Below, piece by piece: positions 25,272-33,732 of a stretch of 64,000 bases of DNA (its first letter is position 1; each line of letters opens with the position of its first letter). The notes below the pieces were generated by a model. The model searched no databases. It saw only the letters and a program-made list of their open reading frames with translations, and was not told where the DNA came from. This stretch comes from Sphingomonas sanguinis NBRC 13937 (GTDB lineage: Bacteria > Pseudomonadota > Alphaproteobacteria > Sphingomonadales > Sphingomonadaceae): the NCBI RefSeq assembly GCF_001591005.1, contig NZ_BCTY01000007.1, positions 1-64,000 of the forward strand, given 5' to 3'. Made by a program: the position numbers and the translations under genes.

Positions 25272-26396
25272 TCAGACTTTGAGGATGATCCCCTTGCGAT
25301 CCAGCACCCAGCCGAAGGCGCAGCAGATCAGCGTATAGGCCAGCGCGCAGAGCAGCGACCCGACCGGCCCCGGCGCGATCGGCTGAAACGCGTTGAGGCC
25401 GACCCAGGTGTATAATCCCTTACCATCGACATGGACCAGCTCCAGCACGACGACGAGCAGCTCGGAGAACAGATAGATGGCGAGCGGATTGCGCCCCAGC
25501 ATCTGGAGGAAAGACCGTCCCACTCTCACGCCGCGTATCTCGACCAGCCACAGCACCGCGCCCAGCAGGATCAGGTCGAGGCCGACGGTCAGCGCGACGA
25601 ATGAGCCGGTCCACAATTTCTTGCCAATCGGCAGCATCGGCGACAGCAGCAGCGCCACGACGACCAGCCCGGCCCCGATCGCGGCCAGCCGCCCGACGGT
25701 CGCCGCGTGCTTGCCCCAACGCTGGATGGCCAGCCCCGTCAGATAGCCCGCGATGACATTGGCAGTGGCGGGCAGGGTGCCGAGCAGTCCCTCGGGATCG
25801 AAGCCGTGATCCTTCTTGTAGAGGTGGTTCAGTCCGATCACCCGCAGGTCGAGCAGCGTACCCGCATTCCTGTACCGCCCGAACGCCTCGCCCGCCGGGC
25901 TGAGGCCGACCAGGATCGCCCAGTGCGCGACGACCAGACCGATCGCGACCATCACCAACTGGCTGGGCTTCAGATAGCGCGCGCATAGCGCCCCCAGCAG
26001 ATAGCAGAGCGCGATACGTTGCAGCACGCCGGTCAGCCTTGTGTCGGCAAAGGGCTTGGCGACCCAGCTGCCGTCCGTCTGATGGGTGACGAAGGGGAAC
26101 CAGTACATCAGCACGCCGAGCAGGAAGATCAGCGCGGCCCGTTTGAACACCCGGCGCAGGAAGACATGCTCGGGCATCGGCCGGGTCAGCGCGAAGCTCA
26201 TCGCGTTGCCGACCGCGAACAGGAAGCTCGGATAGATCAGGTCGGCCAGCGTGAAGCCGATCCACGGCGCATGCTGCAACTGGTTGAAGGCCCCGCCCGC
26301 GCCCGCCGTGTTGACCACGATCATCAGGAAGATGGTCGCGCCCCGGAACATGTCGAGCGAGGCGAAACGCTCGGGTCTGGCGGTCATGGTCGTCAC
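25272..26396 (-). CDS. heparan-alpha-glucosaminide N-acetyltransferase-like membrane acyltransferase (COG4299/DUF5009)
   Basis: A polytopic inner-membrane protein, 374 aa, with about ten hydrophobic segments. The family signature 'RFASLDMFRGATIFLMIVVN' and 'QHAPWIGFTLADLIYPSF' are both present. His42 in the second block aligns with the active-site histidine of human HGSNAT, which carries acetyl across the membrane to terminal glucosamine. It starts at GTG 26396 and overlaps the GH89 stop by four bases (GTGA); an ATG at 26387 is possible. The same two activities act consecutively in lysosomal heparan sulfate breakdown, so acetylation of alpha-glucosamine ends before GH89 cleavage is a reasonable inference. 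Confidence 0.85.
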   Translation of the reverse strand: MTTMTARPERFASLDMFRGATIFLMIVVNTAGAGGAFNQLQHAPWIGFTLADLIYPSFLFAVGNAMSFALTRPMPEHVFLRRVFKRAALIFLLGVLMYWFPFVTHQTDGSWVAKPFADTRLTGVLQRIALCYLLGALCARYLKPSQLVMVAIGLVVAHWAILVGLSPAGEAFGRYRNAGTLLDLRVIGLNHLYKKDHGFDPEGLLGTLPATANVIAGYLTGLAIQRWGKHAATVGRLAAIGAGLVVVALLLSPMLPIGKKLWTGSFVALTVGLDLILLGAVLWLVEIRGVRVGRSFLQMLGRNPLAIYLFSELLVVVLELVHVDGKGLYTWVGLNAFQPIAPGPVGSLLCALAYTLICCAFGWVLDRKGIILKV

Positions 26397-28687
26397 CGGG
26401 CGGTCTCCTGCATCAGGGCGCGGGCCTCGGCCACCGGATCGGCGGGGGCGCTGGCCTTGTAGGGGCGGGGATCGGCGACCCAGGCCTTTTCCCAGTCGAG
26501 CAGTTTGGCCGTAAACGCCGCATCGTCCACCGGCCGCTTGGCGAGCGCGGCGGCGCGCGCCTCGGTCAGATAGGCGGTCCAGCGTGGCAGGTAATAATCG
26601 GCATACATGCCCGCCCAGGCCTTAGACGCATAATCGCCCAGATGGCCGCGGCCGCCCCAGATCGTCACCTGCGCCTTGGCATTCTGTTCATAGGCGATCT
26701 TTTCGGCAGGCGTATCGCCATAGGCCCGCGCATCGGCGATCCAGCTGGCGAGGCTTTCCTGCTGTCCGCCGATCAGATGGTCGATGGCAAGGGCCAGCGC
26801 CTTGACCCGCGCCGTCTGTCGGTCGCCGGTCGCGACATCGCCCTTGTGATAGGCGGCGACGGCGGCCTTTACGCGGTCGTCCAGCGACAGGCTGGCGGCG
26901 TGTCGGGTGAGGTCGACCAGATCATAGCGGTAGAGTGGACTCTTGCCGTAAGCGGGCGCGAGCTTGAGCATCGCCGCTATCCCGGCGCGCAGCTTCGCGC
27001 GGTCGCCCGGCTCGGCAGGATAGGTCGGCGCATCGGCGGCGGGGCGCTTGAAGAAGAGATACGCGCCCGCCCGCTCGTTCCACCAGCGCGGCGTCCAGTA
27101 GCGCACGTCATAGGCACCCGCGACCACGTCCTGCCACGCCGCGACCATCGCCGGATCGCTCCGGCCATAGCGGGCGGCGGTGTAGTGGCTCAGCCAGGGG
27201 CCGAGACCCATGTCGCCGCCCGGCCAGGCCGCGTCATAGGCATAGTCATAGACAAGGCTGTTATTGTGCAGCCCCTCCGGGAACATGCCGAAGCCGCGCA
27301 CATTCCCGCGCCCCTTGTCGGCGAACATCGCAGCCACGTCGCGGCGATAGAAATCGGGCGCGCCATAGACCGGGTTGCTGCCGCCATAATTATGGACATA
27401 GCCATATACCCAGCTCTTGCCGTCGAAGCCGTTCGTCGTCTTCCAAATGCCGGGATAGCGGTCATTGCCGATGTCGAGGATCAGCATTTTCTCGTCCGGC
27501 ACGTCGCGCAGGAAGGCGGCGATCGCGTCGGGCGTCCAGAATTTCTTGTCCGCCCCGAACAGCCAGCCCTGCATCACCCAGGTCGCCCCCGGCGCGGCGG
27601 CAGCGATCGAGGCGTAAAGCCGCTGGCCATAGGCCGCCAGCCGCGCGTCGCGTACCGCGCGGGGCAGCGCGGCCGCCTTGGTCGCGGCGTCGAGTGCGGG
27701 CGTATTGGCGGTCGCGTCGCCATATGTTGCGTGAGCGGTGTCGCTGCCATCCTCGGCGATGGGCGGCACCATCTCGTTGAAGGCGTCGGCGAGATAATAT
27801 TGCCCCGGCCCGTATTCGGCGGTGTAGAGTTGCAGGAAACGCTTGGCGAGCGGGGCGAACAGCGGATCGGACGGGTCGAGCCAATAGGTGCCCTCGAACC
27901 CCTCCCAGGATCGCATCTTGTAGATGCGCGCATGTGGGTGCGCCTCGGCAAAGGCCTTGGGCACATACCCGGCGAAGGCGGGCAGGATCGGCGTCATGCC
28001 CAGGTCGCGCATCCGGGTCAGGATACGCTTTTGCAGCGCGTGCTTCTTGTCGATCCACCCCTGTGGCAGGGGCGCGCGATAGCCCTCGATATTGCCCATG
28101 CGCTGCCATGGCAGGAAGGCGGGGCCGGAGAAGTGCTGCGCCAGTTGCGCCTCGCTCAACCCCTGTTCGCGCCAGAGCTGGCGCCAGACATAATCCTGCC
28201 CCTCCATGGCCAGCGGCATGTCGACGCCGTGCACCGCCATCGCGTCGATCTCGCGTTCCCAGCGGGCCCAGTTCCACCAGGGCGTCGTATAGCCGAAGGT
28301 GCAGGTGTTGAGGTAAGCGCGGACGTTGAAGGGGGACGACACCCAGCCACTGTCGCCGGGTGCCAGTCGGGACATCGGGCCGACGCGATTGCCCTCCCAG
28401 CTGACCGCCAACCGTCCTTGCGCGTTCAGTATCGCCGCCGCCCCGCGTACAGCCGCGACGGGAGAGGAGGCTTCGACGTTCAGCCGGTCATGATCGACCC
28501 GCACCCGGTAGCGCGGGTCGGCGGCGGGGCGGATCGTCACCGCCACCTGCCGCTCGGGCACACCCAGACGTTGGAGCGCGGCCCGCGCCGCCTGCCCGCT
28601 ATCGCCCTGAGCATGTACCGCCGGGGCGGCGAATAACAAGGTGCCGATCAGGCCGAGCGCTTTGGAAGAGGTCATCACGGACGGCAT
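26393..28687 (-). CDS. alpha-N-acetylglucosaminidase (GH89, NAGLU-like)
   Basis: A 764-aa exported exo-hydrolase releasing terminal alpha-linked GlcNAc. The ATG at 28687 has GGGGACA just upstream; the signal peptide ends 'AVHAQ'. The family core is clear: 'NVRAYLNTCTFGYTTPWWNW', 'EIDAMAVHGVDMPLAMEGQ' and 'ADAFNEMVPP' (first catalytic Glu). The second catalytic Glu is in 'GMFPEGLHNN', matching the human NAGLU pair. Length fits the family. It is followed by an overlapping N-acetyltransferase gene and preceded by a TonB receptor gene with a terminator-like hairpin between them. Possible substrates are mucin O-glycans or heparan-like chains. Confidence 0.92.
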   Translation of the reverse strand: MPSVMTSSKALGLIGTLLFAAPAVHAQGDSGQAARAALQRLGVPERQVAVTIRPAADPRYRVRVDHDRLNVEASSPVAAVRGAAAILNAQGRLAVSWEGNRVGPMSRLAPGDSGWVSSPFNVRAYLNTCTFGYTTPWWNWARWEREIDAMAVHGVDMPLAMEGQDYVWRQLWREQGLSEAQLAQHFSGPAFLPWQRMGNIEGYRAPLPQGWIDKKHALQKRILTRMRDLGMTPILPAFAGYVPKAFAEAHPHARIYKMRSWEGFEGTYWLDPSDPLFAPLAKRFLQLYTAEYGPGQYYLADAFNEMVPPIAEDGSDTAHATYGDATANTPALDAATKAAALPRAVRDARLAAYGQRLYASIAAAAPGATWVMQGWLFGADKKFWTPDAIAAFLRDVPDEKMLILDIGNDRYPGIWKTTNGFDGKSWVYGYVHNYGGSNPVYGAPDFYRRDVAAMFADKGRGNVRGFGMFPEGLHNNSLVYDYAYDAAWPGGDMGLGPWLSHYTAARYGRSDPAMVAAWQDVVAGAYDVRYWTPRWWNERAGAYLFFKRPAADAPTYPAEPGDRAKLRAGIAAMLKLAPAYGKSPLYRYDLVDLTRHAASLSLDDRVKAAVAAYHKGDVATGDRQTARVKALALAIDHLIGGQQESLASWIADARAYGDTPAEKIAYEQNAKAQVTIWGGRGHLGDYASKAWAGMYADYYLPRWTAYLTEARAAALAKRPVDDAAFTAKLLDWEKAWVADPRPYKASAPADPVAEARALMQETAR

Positions 28688-28703
28688 TGTCCCCGGCAAA
28701 ATG

Positions 28704-28745
28704 GCAAAAGGGAAGGGCGGACCGGCCCGCACGGCCGTCCGCCCT
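28704..28745 (-). terminator. terminator-like hairpin after TonB receptor gene
   Basis: AGGGCGGAC (28714-28722) pairs with GTCCGCCCT (28737-28745). Read on the minus strand, the stem is followed by TTCCCTTTTG. It lies 13 bases after the receptor stop and before the GH89 ribosome site, so it probably reduces rather than abolishes read-through into GH89. Confidence 0.55.
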
Positions 28746-28758
28746 CCAGGGGGGAGGT

Positions 28759-31527
28759 TTAAAAGCGCGTCGACGCCGACAGGTAGACGGTGCGACCCGT
28801 CCGGCTGGCGAGCTGGAAGGTGTTCGCGTTGGTCTGATAGGCGTCTTCGTGCGTGTTGTTCAGGTTGATGATCCCCGCCGTGAAGCTGAGATAGCTCAGC
28901 GGATTGAAGCCCAGCGCCAGGTCCATCTGGGTGCGCGGGCGTACGACATGGGTCAGGCCGCCATTGACGAAGAAGCTCGATGCCGCATCCTGCACGTACG
29001 AACTGCGGTGGTTGACCGACAGCCGCACGCTGAACATCTCGTTTTCCCAATAGGGCGTCAGGTTCCAGGTCAGCTTCGACAGGTCGCGCAGGTTGAAGCC
29101 GGTGCCGATCGCGCTGGCATCGGTGTCGACCACGGTGACGTTGCCGACCGCACCGAAACCCTTCACCGGCAGGATCATGTCGAAATTCTGCGATGCCGAG
29201 AGTTCCAGGCCCTTGATATGGATGACCCGGTTGTCGTTCAGCACCCGGCTGAAGCTGTAATCGGTCTTCAGATCGGCCGACTGGCAATCGCTGACCACGC
29301 CGTTCAACGCCACGCCGTCGAACGAGCTGGGGCAGTAGAATTGCGTGAAGGTGCCGTTCTTCACCGCCTTGTAGAAACCGGCGATGCTGATCGAGTTACC
29401 CTTGCCGTGATAATATTCCAGGCTGATGTCCAGCTGGTTGGCGGTCAGCGGCTTCAGGCGGCTCTCGCCTTGCGCCACCGAGACGCTGGGGCGCAGGCTG
29501 GTGGTAACGCGGGTGATGGTGTCGGCCATCTGCGTCTGGCTGTTGAGCAGCGGACGGACCAACACCTTGGCGGCGGCGATGCGCGCGACGAGCTGCGGCG
29601 TCAGGTCCAGCGCGAAGCTGGCGCTGGGCAGGACGTTGCCATAATCCTGCACGACATGCTGCTGGCCGAGCAGGATGGCGTCGCTGCCGGTGCCGTTGGT
29701 CAGGCTGCTGGTGACGTTCTGGTGCGTATGTTCGTAGCGGACGCCGACATTGCCGCGCACCGGCAGGTTGAAGATCGTGCCGTCGATATTCGCCATCGCG
29801 TAGACGGCCGGGATATAGCGGTCGACCTTATAGGTATTGGGCCAGTCGGGCGTGTCGGGCACGGAAATGCCCTTGTCGCGCAGGATCTGCTGCCACAGCG
29901 GCGCATTGACCGACAGGAACGAGCTGGGGATGCCCATCGACCCGCCCAGGAAGTTGTTCACCAGGACGCCGGTCTTCGACAGGTCGGGAATCCAGGCGAA
30001 TTCTGGATAGGTCACGGGATCGCTGACATCGGCGTCGCGGTCGTGGCGATACGCCTTGGTGTCGAAGCTTTCGTGGTGATATTTCGCGCCGAAGACTAGC
30101 GCCTTGATCCCGTGCCAGTCGAGGTCCTGGGTTAGATCGGTCTGGATCGCACGGTCGCGGGCCGACTGGACATGCGTCGCGCCGTCGACAAAGGCGTACC
30201 AGGTTCGGTTCGCCATATTGTAGATCGACCCGTCGGTCAGGCTGGCGGTGTTCCAGCGGACATTGAACGGATCGGAAATGTCGAGCGTGCCGCCATTCGC
30301 GAAGCGCACCTCGTCGATCGTCGCCCATTCGTACAGCTTGGCATCGCCCTGGGTATAGTGGCCGATCGCGCGGATATGGGTGGTGTCGGTCGGGCTCCAG
30401 TTGACCGTGCCGGTATAGGCCTGGGTCTGGAGCTTGCGCAGTTCGGGCTGGTCGTTGTTGTCGACGTTGAAGTTGCTGATCGCGATCTTGTCGGCGATGC
30501 CGTTGGCGGTGTTGTTGACCGTCACCGCCGAGGCGGCCCAGCGGCCGAACACCATCTGGCGCGTGTCGTAACGGGTATGGTCGCGCGAATATTCGCCCTG
30601 CAGCAGGACCTCGAAATTGTCCTGCGGCTTCCACTGGATCGCGCCGCTGCCCATCAGCTGTTCGGTGTCGCGGTCGATCCGGCGATAGCGCAAATTGCCC
30701 GGCACCTGGACATCCGAAGCACCCGCCACCGCACCCGGCTGATACCAGTTCTTGATGAACAGATAGTCGCCGCGATCCTTCAGCTTCTGATAGCCCAGGT
30801 CGAGCATGACGCCGATCGTGTCGTCGGCGAAGCGCTTGATATAGGCGGCGTTGACCTTGGGCGTCACATCCTTGCGATAGTCGGAATAATAGCCCTTGAT
30901 CCCGGCGATGAAGCTGGGGCCCTTATAGGCGAGCGGCTTGACCGTATCGATGTTGACGGTGCCCGCCAGGCCGCCTGTGTCCATGTCGGCGGTCGGCGAC
31001 TTGATGACCTGGATCGCGCTCGCCAGATCGGTCTGGATGATGTCGTAGCGGAAGCCGTCCTTGAAGTCGGCACTGGCGAAGGTCTGGCCGTTGATCGTGG
31101 TGCGCGCATATTGCGGGCCCAGGCCCCGGATGCTGATCGTGGACCCGCGTCCGTTGATGTTGGACATCTGGACGCCCGCAATCCGCTGGATCGCCTCGGT
31201 CACGTTCTGAGCGGGAAACTTGCCGATATCCTCCGACGAGATGCCGTCGGTGATACGGATGTCGTTGCGCTTGGCGGCAAGGGCGGAGGCGATGCTCTGG
31301 CGATAGCCGGTGACGGTGATTTCGCTCTGGCCAGTATCGCCCGCCGTGTCGGCCTGCGGCGTCGTCTGCCCGGTGGTCGCCGCCCCCGTCACGCTCGCGG
31401 TCATGGTTTGGGCCAGGGCCGGCGCCGCGCCCATCGACATGGCCAGCCAGGCGGTGGTGAAGGCCGTCGTGTGAAGCAGGCTTTTGCGCCGAGGATTCGA
31501 CGCGCCGCAACGCGGAGACTTGATCAT
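28759..31527 (-). CDS. TonB-dependent receptor, Xanthomonas-Caulobacter glycan type
   Basis: A 922-aa outer-membrane receptor for a carbohydrate or oligosaccharide. The ATG at 31527 has GGAGGGAA upstream; a long signal region ends 'APALAQ'. There is no STN domain. The TonB box/plug start is 'EITVTGYRQSIASALAAKR', followed by 'ISSEDIGKFPAQNVTEAIQRIAGVQ' and 'ISIRGLGPQYARTTINGQ', the pattern of the TIGR01782 receptors linked to polysaccharide use. The barrel ends 'VYLSASTRF'. Genomic position next to GH89, GH2 and GH115 supports a glycan role. Confidence 0.92.
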   Translation of the reverse strand: MIKSPRCGASNPRRKSLLHTTAFTTAWLAMSMGAAPALAQTMTASVTGAATTGQTTPQADTAGDTGQSEITVTGYRQSIASALAAKRNDIRITDGISSEDIGKFPAQNVTEAIQRIAGVQMSNINGRGSTISIRGLGPQYARTTINGQTFASADFKDGFRYDIIQTDLASAIQVIKSPTADMDTGGLAGTVNIDTVKPLAYKGPSFIAGIKGYYSDYRKDVTPKVNAAYIKRFADDTIGVMLDLGYQKLKDRGDYLFIKNWYQPGAVAGASDVQVPGNLRYRRIDRDTEQLMGSGAIQWKPQDNFEVLLQGEYSRDHTRYDTRQMVFGRWAASAVTVNNTANGIADKIAISNFNVDNNDQPELRKLQTQAYTGTVNWSPTDTTHIRAIGHYTQGDAKLYEWATIDEVRFANGGTLDISDPFNVRWNTASLTDGSIYNMANRTWYAFVDGATHVQSARDRAIQTDLTQDLDWHGIKALVFGAKYHHESFDTKAYRHDRDADVSDPVTYPEFAWIPDLSKTGVLVNNFLGGSMGIPSSFLSVNAPLWQQILRDKGISVPDTPDWPNTYKVDRYIPAVYAMANIDGTIFNLPVRGNVGVRYEHTHQNVTSSLTNGTGSDAILLGQQHVVQDYGNVLPSASFALDLTPQLVARIAAAKVLVRPLLNSQTQMADTITRVTTSLRPSVSVAQGESRLKPLTANQLDISLEYYHGKGNSISIAGFYKAVKNGTFTQFYCPSSFDGVALNGVVSDCQSADLKTDYSFSRVLNDNRVIHIKGLELSASQNFDMILPVKGFGAVGNVTVVDTDASAIGTGFNLRDLSKLTWNLTPYWENEMFSVRLSVNHRSSYVQDAASSFFVNGGLTHVVRPRTQMDLALGFNPLSYLSFTAGIINLNNTHEDAYQTNANTFQLASRTGRTVYLSASTRF

Positions 31528-31915
31528 GCTGTTTCCCTCCCTCTTATCCCGGCGCGGGCACATCGCACCGGGCTTCCCCGAGACTTGCCGGAAAGGGCCT
31601 GCGTGATCGGCGCGAAGGCCAAGCGGCACCGTTGGCCGGAACGGACAGGCCGTTCACGGACCGGGTTGGGGCCGGACCATTTGCTGCGCCGGTACGCGGA
31701 GCCTTTTCCTGATCCCTAGCCCACCTGACCGTCCGGGCTATGGCCCGTATTCGACAAAGGGGCGCAAAGGACCGAAAATGTCGTCCTGCATCGCCGTGTT
31801 GTAATCTTATGGTCTTATCGGTGACATGGAATGGTCATGCCTGTCAATGGATGCAAAAAGGGTTTCGTTGAAAAATTGGTCGGGCCTCTTGCTGCCCGAA
31901 AAAGGCGACGCAATT

Positions 31916-31952
31916 ACAATGTGTTAGCGTGATGAACTTTATGTCACATTGT
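31916..31952. promoter_or_regulatory. inverted repeat ACAATGTG-21-CACATTGT
   Basis: Perfect 8-base arms with a 21-base spacer in the AT-rich part of the gap upstream of the glycan receptor. It is a possible operator for a repressor of the receptor gene, about 390 bases from the start codon; no regulator is encoded next to it. Confidence 0.35.
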
Positions 31953-32049
31953 CGGAAGAACGCCTCGGTCCCCTCGACCAGAGGGCATACAAATATCCAA
32001 ACTCGGCGGAATCGATCGCTGAAAGGACGAGTCCGAATTGGTATTGCGG

Positions 32050-32068
32050 GAATTGGCTAAGCCAATTC
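32050..32068. promoter_or_regulatory. 19-base palindrome downstream of FecR
   Basis: GAATTGGCT and AGCCAATTC are perfect 9-base arms around one base, 18 bases beyond the FecR stop. It could be an mRNA 3' hairpin or an operator. No T-run follows on the minus strand, so a classical terminator is unlikely. Confidence 0.35.
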
Positions 32069-32085
32069 GCCAGCCGAGGCCGAGA

Positions 32086-33087
32086 TTATCGGGTGCGCTT
32101 GGTCATTCCGTTTGGTCGCCCCAGCCAAATGGTCGTGCCATCATCGGCTACGGGCAGATCGAACAGCGCGCCAATGAGCGTCAGGCTTTCGACAGGGCGA
32201 TCCAGTCGAAAACGCCCGTTGAAGCTTTGCTGTGCAAGGGCGGGGTCGGTCAACCGGATCGGTCGCGCACTGTAGCGGCCCAGTCGGGCTACGGCATCAC
32301 CAAGACGAATGGAATCGCCGCTCAGCCAGCGGTCCTGCCATCCCTGATAGGAAGCGATATCGAAGGCATGTATGGAGATGGGTCCCGCACCCGCTTCCGC
32401 CCAATGCCCGGCGGTGACGACGGCGGCGGGCTGACCCGGAACGGTCAGGCTCACCCGGCCACGATAGACACGCAACTCGCTGTGGCCCGCGCCGCGATCG
32501 ACGCTGAAATTGGTGCCGAGCGCGACCATCTGACCCTCCGGCGTCGACACGGCGAAGGGGCGGGTGGTGTCGTGCCGTACCTCGAACCGCGCGGCACCAC
32601 TTTGGAGCGTCAAGTCGCGAGCGTGGCCTGAAAAGGCGATAGCGACGCGTGAGGCGGCGTCCAGCGTCATGGCCGACCCATCGGGCAGTGCGACTTGGCG
32701 CTGCTGGCCGGTGGTCGAGGCATAGACCCGCTCGACGGACGGCTCGCCGGTCGTGGCGAGGTGCCAGATGAATGGCGTCGTGACACCCGCTGCCAGCGCA
32801 GCCGCCAGACCCACCGCGATACGCCGCCGGGGCGGCCCGGCGATCGTACGCGTCCAATTACGCGATCGATGCCGTGGCAGAGCGACCGCAGGGGGCCGCT
32901 CCGCTTGCTCGACCGCTGCAAATAGCGCGGGGTCGCCGAGCAGTCGCACCATGCGCGACAACGCGTCCCGGTGCGCGGGCGAGCGGTTCAGCCATTCGCG
33001 CAACTCCTCGCGCGCTTCGGGCGACAGCGTGTCGAGGCGGTCGGCCCAGTCGGCGGCTTCTTCGAGCAACGCGGCGGGATCAGTCAT
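32086..33087 (-). CDS. FecR-type anti-sigma factor
   Basis: A 333-aa membrane anti-sigma regulator. The ATG at 33087 overlaps the sigma gene stop by eight bases. The cytoplasmic N-terminus has 'ADWADRLDTLSPEAREELREWL'. The membrane span is near residues 90-110 ('IAVGLAAALAAGVTTPFIW'), and the periplasmic FecR domain has 'RQVALPDGSAMTLDAASRV', 'GAARFEVRHDTTRPFAV' and 'VALGTNFSVD'. A typical partner would be an STN-type receptor. The adjacent receptor (33733-36444) has no STN domain, and the nearest STN receptor is at 37408-40116. Confidence 0.9.
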   Translation of the reverse strand: MTDPAALLEEAADWADRLDTLSPEAREELREWLNRSPAHRDALSRMVRLLGDPALFAAVEQAERPPAVALPRHRSRNWTRTIAGPPRRRIAVGLAAALAAGVTTPFIWHLATTGEPSVERVYASTTGQQRQVALPDGSAMTLDAASRVAIAFSGHARDLTLQSGAARFEVRHDTTRPFAVSTPEGQMVALGTNFSVDRGAGHSELRVYRGRVSLTVPGQPAAVVTAGHWAEAGAGPISIHAFDIASYQGWQDRWLSGDSIRLGDAVARLGRYSARPIRLTDPALAQQSFNGRFRLDRPVESLTLIGALFDLPVADDGTTIWLGRPNGMTKRTR

Positions 33088-33586
33088 GGCGACGCGCTCC
33101 GCGCACGGGCAAGTCGTCGATACATCCATCCAGGTCGATCATCGCGCGGACCAGATGCTTCTTCACCGCCTCGATGCTCAGGCCCATTTCCTCGGCGATT
33201 TGCTGGCGGGACTTGCCCTCTATATGCCGCTCGACAAAGACCGCGCGGCGCTGGGCGGGCAGGCGGGACAGGGCGGTCTGGAACCGGTCGAACCGCTGGC
33301 GATAGTCGAGGATCTGGTCGGCCAACGGCAGCGCGCAGGCGATCTCGGGATCGACCGGGCCGACCTCCTCGGCTGTCCGCCGCCCGCGATTGTGGATGAC
33401 CGAGTCCGCCACGCGAAAGGCATAGGCGAGCGGTTGTTCGATCACCTGTCTGCCTTCCTGCTCGATCACTCGCATGATCGCCTCCTGCACGATATCCTCC
33501 GCCTGTTCGGGTTCGCGAATGCGTTTGCGGACATAGGTCAGCAGGCGCGTCCGCCCCTCGACCGCCCAGGCGATCGGATCGCTCAT
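33080..33586 (-). CDS. ECF sigma-70 factor, FecI type
   Basis: About 168 aa. Region 2 contains 'AEDIVQEAIMRVIEQEGRQ'; region 4 contains 'SRQQIAEEMGLSIEAVKKHLVRAM'. The ATG at 33586 has no strong ribosome site. A TTG at 33631 is the only upstream alternative and would place the start against the upstream terminator's T-run. The FecR gene overlaps its 3' end by eight bases. It lies 146 bases downstream of a TonB receptor gene that ends in a good terminator, so sigma/FecR is probably transcribed from its own promoter. Target genes are unknown. Confidence 0.87.
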   Translation of the reverse strand: MSDPIAWAVEGRTRLLTYVRKRIREPEQAEDIVQEAIMRVIEQEGRQVIEQPLAYAFRVADSVIHNRGRRTAEEVGPVDPEIACALPLADQILDYRQRFDRFQTALSRLPAQRRAVFVERHIEGKSRQQIAEEMGLSIEAVKKHLVRAMIDLDGCIDDLPVRGARRHD

Positions 33587-33639
33587 TCGGTGTCGTTCAG
33601 GAAGAGCCGGTTGCAGGGCATCCGGGGACAATCCTCAGT

Positions 33640-33678
33640 AAAAAAGATCCGCGCCGCACCCGGCGGGGTACGGCGCGG
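33640..33678 (-). terminator. rho-independent terminator after TonB receptor gene
   Basis: CCGCGCCG (33649-33656) and CGGCGCGG (33671-33678) form a perfect 8-base GC stem. On the minus strand it is followed by ATCTTTTTTAC, six consecutive T. It lies 55 bases after the receptor stop at 33733 and separates the receptor from the sigma gene. Confidence 0.8.
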
Positions 33679-33732
33679 CAGACCCAGATACTCAGGCGGC
33701 ACCAGGTATCAAGCTCATTCAGACGGTGCGGA

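Larger units (their letters stand above)
31528..32085. other. 558-base non-coding region between glycan receptor and FecR
   Basis: No supportable gene. It is visibly AT-richer than its surroundings between about 31790 and 31960. It should contain the receptor promoter and the 3' end of the sigma/FecR transcript. A short TCGGGC/GCCCGA hairpin (31880-31899) followed on the minus strand by ACCAATTTTTC is a weak terminator candidate for the FecR transcript. Two separate inverted repeats are listed on their own. Confidence 0.6.
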
